DNA of 64,000 nucleotides from Amphibalanus amphitrite (Eukaryota; Arthropoda; Thecostraca; Balanomorpha; Balanidae): assembly GCF_019059575.1 (NCBI RefSeq), contig NW_024881704.1, positions 682,001-746,000 of the forward strand, given 5' to 3'. Positions 61,823-64,000 of the stretch are shown in pieces (the stretch's first letter is position 1; each line of letters opens with the position of its first letter). The position numbers and the translations under genes were made by a program. Under the pieces are notes generated by a model that searched no databases, was not told the origin of the DNA, and saw only the letters and a program-made list of their open reading frames with translations.

Positions 61823-62190
61823 CCTAGGTCACCAATAATGACATCCCGGGACCCCGAAGTCACCATCACTTCTCCGGGCTGCCCCCAGGTCACCATCACT
61901 GCTTCCCCAGTCATCAGGCCACCAATAGCTACTCCGCAGTCCTCACAGGATCCGTCACTACTTCTCAACCCACAGGTCACGAGTAACTACTTCCAAGCCC
62001 TCAGGTCACCGTTAACCACTACCCCAGCCCTCGATCACCAACAATCACTCCCCCTGCTCTCAAGTCATCTATAACCACTTCCCCAGCCCCCAGGTCACCA
62101 ATAACTACTCCCCCCGGCCCCCAGGTCAGCAGTCTCGGCCTCGTCCGTCAGGTCACCAGTCTCGGCCTCGTCCGTCAGGTCACCACTCCG
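61823..62190. repeat. AGGTCACC-containing minisatellite, about 24-bp units
   Basis: About 14 units of roughly 22-27 bp, each beginning CAGGTCACC and followed by AATAACTACTCCCC-like sequence. The last two are near-identical (CAGTCTCGGCCTCGTCCGT). Single AGGTCA half-sites recur here, unlike the DR1 pairs at 35 kb. Confidence 0.8.
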
Positions 62191-62463
62191 GGCTCCATCT
62201 TCATAACGATATGCATCGCCAACAACAGCCGCGCGCCGCGGGCGCAGACATTGTTTCCGTAATAGCCATTTACATAATGACCGCGGCGCACATCACTCAT
62301 CGGTTTCCGCCGAATCGACAGAACAATACCAGCGGCCAGTGCTCACGCAGAACCTCCCTGCAGGAACGAAAGTACCGGAAAACGGCCGACACTCGGGCCA
62401 AACCGCGTCCTCTTCCCATTCGTACGGAACATTTCCAAAGGAAAGAAGCCCTCCCAGCGAGCA

Positions 62464-62947
62464 TTAAAGGGACACTCCCACCTTAACATTAGTTTTGAGT
62501 TGAGATAGCCAAATTGGTGGCCATGGCCTGAAAATACCGGTTTGGGCATTCACAACATCGAAAAATGCTTTAATTCGGAGATATGGAATTTCAAACTTGC
62601 AGTTTTCGGATTCTAAGGGGCTAATGCATTGGTATGCCCCCTTAGAATTTGTGACGTCAGCGGAGATCTAACGATTTTTAAATGTTTGACTAAAACGTTT
62701 TGTAGCACGCGGTGGTATATGCTATTTGCGCGCAACAACTGCCGCAAACGCCGCACTTCTAAAATAAAGTCGCTAGAAACAGCGGAGATCCCAAAAAGTA
62801 AACAAAAGTGAAAGTCTAATATCTTGAAAACCGGTGATTATTTTTCGATGAAATTTGGTAGATATTCATTTTTTCTCTTTCTGAACCGAGCGACATCACT
62901 TTCATGCCAATTCATTAACTTTTTTGAAGGTGGGAGGGTCCCTTTAA
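62464..62947. mobile_element. 476-bp piggyBac-like MITE with TTAA duplication
   Basis: The element (62468-62943) is flanked by TTAA at 62464-62467 and 62944-62947. Its ends are inverted: AGGGACACTCCCACCTT at the left, and a right end whose reverse complement is AGGGACCCTCCCACCTT (16 of 17). TTAA target duplication is the mark of piggyBac-type transposition. No coding capacity. Confidence 0.82.
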
Positions 62948-64000
62948 GCAGAGCGCAGAGGACGACCAGCGACCAGTGAGGACGAAACGGCTCCAATCCT
63001 TCTGGATACGCAGTTTGGTCGGCTGTAAAGCCGTTTCAGTGCAGGCGAATAGCGCTACTATCGCCGGCCACCGAAACGATACTGAGCCGGCGGCGCCCCT
63101 AATGTGCACGTGGGCCGGCCCGACGAGCGACGGCCCAGCGGCGGGCGAGACGGCCCGGCCGACGACCATCGTCCAAACCGATGCTGTCGTTGTCGAGCTA
63201 TCGGCGCTGAGAGTGCGTGCGGGCCGCCGCGAGCGTGCCATGCCGGCCGCAGAGCCGCAAAGAGAAGACCTCCTTGAGGTCGTCAGCGACTGTCTAGGGT
63301 GCTAACCACCGCTGTGGCGCAGACGGGGTCTGCCCACCGGTCACAAAAGCCGTCCCGTCGGGGATATATCTCCCCCGACTGCCGACAAAGCGGCGCGCCG
63401 TCCGCCGGATTTCGGCAGATTGGTGAGCGGAAGCCGCCGCCGGAATCCAAACGGGCCGGCTGACCGCCCCTGCTGTGAGCCGCCGCCGGCGCCGCCCAAC
63501 AGCGCGAGCGATCAGGATTAGCGTGCCAGCGTGGCTCTGCGGAGGAACTACGGCCAGTATCTGTGAGCCGGGACCATCATTGTAGACCGAGCCGGACAAA
63601 TGCAAACAAGCCTGGATAAGGTTTCCCATAAGTCAGAGTCATATCAGAGGACATATCTATGCAGAATGTTTTCGTGAACCATCACCAGACACCGTGGCAC
63701 CACAGCACCCTATCTTCTCTTAGCCATCGCCGCCAGCGCCGCCACCCCGGCGCCTGGCGACGTCTGGTCGCCGTCTGGTCTACGTAAGACGATGTTGGCC
63801 ACGACGCAACGACAGCGACGCAGCAGCAGCAGCAGCGCTTATTGTGGACCGACACGGCCGTCGATGGAGCCAACACATGACGACGTTATGGGCCGGCCTG
63901 TCGGTCCCTTCGAACCGCCGCGCCATGCCGTCTCGGCCAAAACCCACAGCCTGCCAAGGGCGCACCGTCGTACAGACAGCTCGGCGTGGGCCAGCGATCG

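Larger units (their letters stand above)
44622..64000 (-). other. Upstream aPKC sequence: long intron or 5' region
   Basis: No exon for the core of PB1 (the TFEELC...KWxDEExDPCTxSSQxELEEAxRLYE region) was found on the minus strand, so the remaining 5' exons probably lie beyond 64000. The span contains the mariner-like element, the nested hAT elements, the TTAA MITE, several minisatellites and the GC-rich open frame at 60432-61301. Between these, 46-57 kb shows nothing I can name apart from the listed repeats. Confidence 0.5.

Overview
This is a piece of an animal nuclear genome, most likely an arthropod and possibly a crustacean. The genes are split by GT-AG introns, the DNA is rich in micro- and minisatellites, and several transposon families are present. 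The one host gene I can establish encodes an atypical protein kinase C (aPKC, the PKC iota/zeta type and polarity kinase of the Par complex). As far as I remember the family, its C1 domain and pseudosubstrate resemble insect aPKC more than vertebrate aPKC. I cannot name the species.

aPKC lies on the minus strand and spans most of the window. Eleven coding exons were placed by protein similarity, splice sites and matching reading phases. In transcript order they are: 44621-44571 (end of the PB1 region), 37021-36936 (pseudosubstrate), 32827-32635 (C1 zinc finger), 27269-27156 (linker), 22776-22646 (glycine-rich loop and catalytic Lys), 21933-21786, 14228-14109, 13758-13578 (catalytic and activation loops), 12995-12877, 11619-11450, and then EITHER 4927-4812 OR 4395-4280. 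The last two are 116-nt copies of the same C-tail exon, with the same entry and exit phases. They can only be used one at a time, because joining both shifts the frame. The core PB1 exon(s) were not found and probably lie beyond 64000. The final exon, with the hydrophobic motif, must lie left of position 1.

The left edge (1-1539) holds the 3' half of a Ty3/gypsy-like retrotransposon pol gene (RNase H, integrase, GPY/F-like tail), on the plus strand. The integrase catalytic Glu appears to be Lys. Inside the aPKC introns are: a P-element/THAP9-like transposase remnant (18.6-19.6 kb); a 2.3-kb hAT-type element with an 8-bp target duplication and a 286-bp internal duplication (28.1-30.4 kb); an array of about 21 DR1-like AGGTCA units (35.0-35.4 kb); a 135-bp satellite (42.0-42.9 kb); two small related MITEs (41.4 and 43.4 kb); a mariner-like element (45.1-45.9 kb); one hAT-like element nested in another (57.1-59.5 kb); and a TTAA-flanked piggyBac-like MITE (62.5-62.9 kb). 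A GC-rich open frame with an 11-residue Cys-Cys repeat lies at 60.4-61.3 kb on the minus strand. It could be an alternative 5' exon or non-coding.

No rRNA, tRNA or CRISPR was found. Most other open frames are short, compositionally biased or simple-repeat-driven and are left out.
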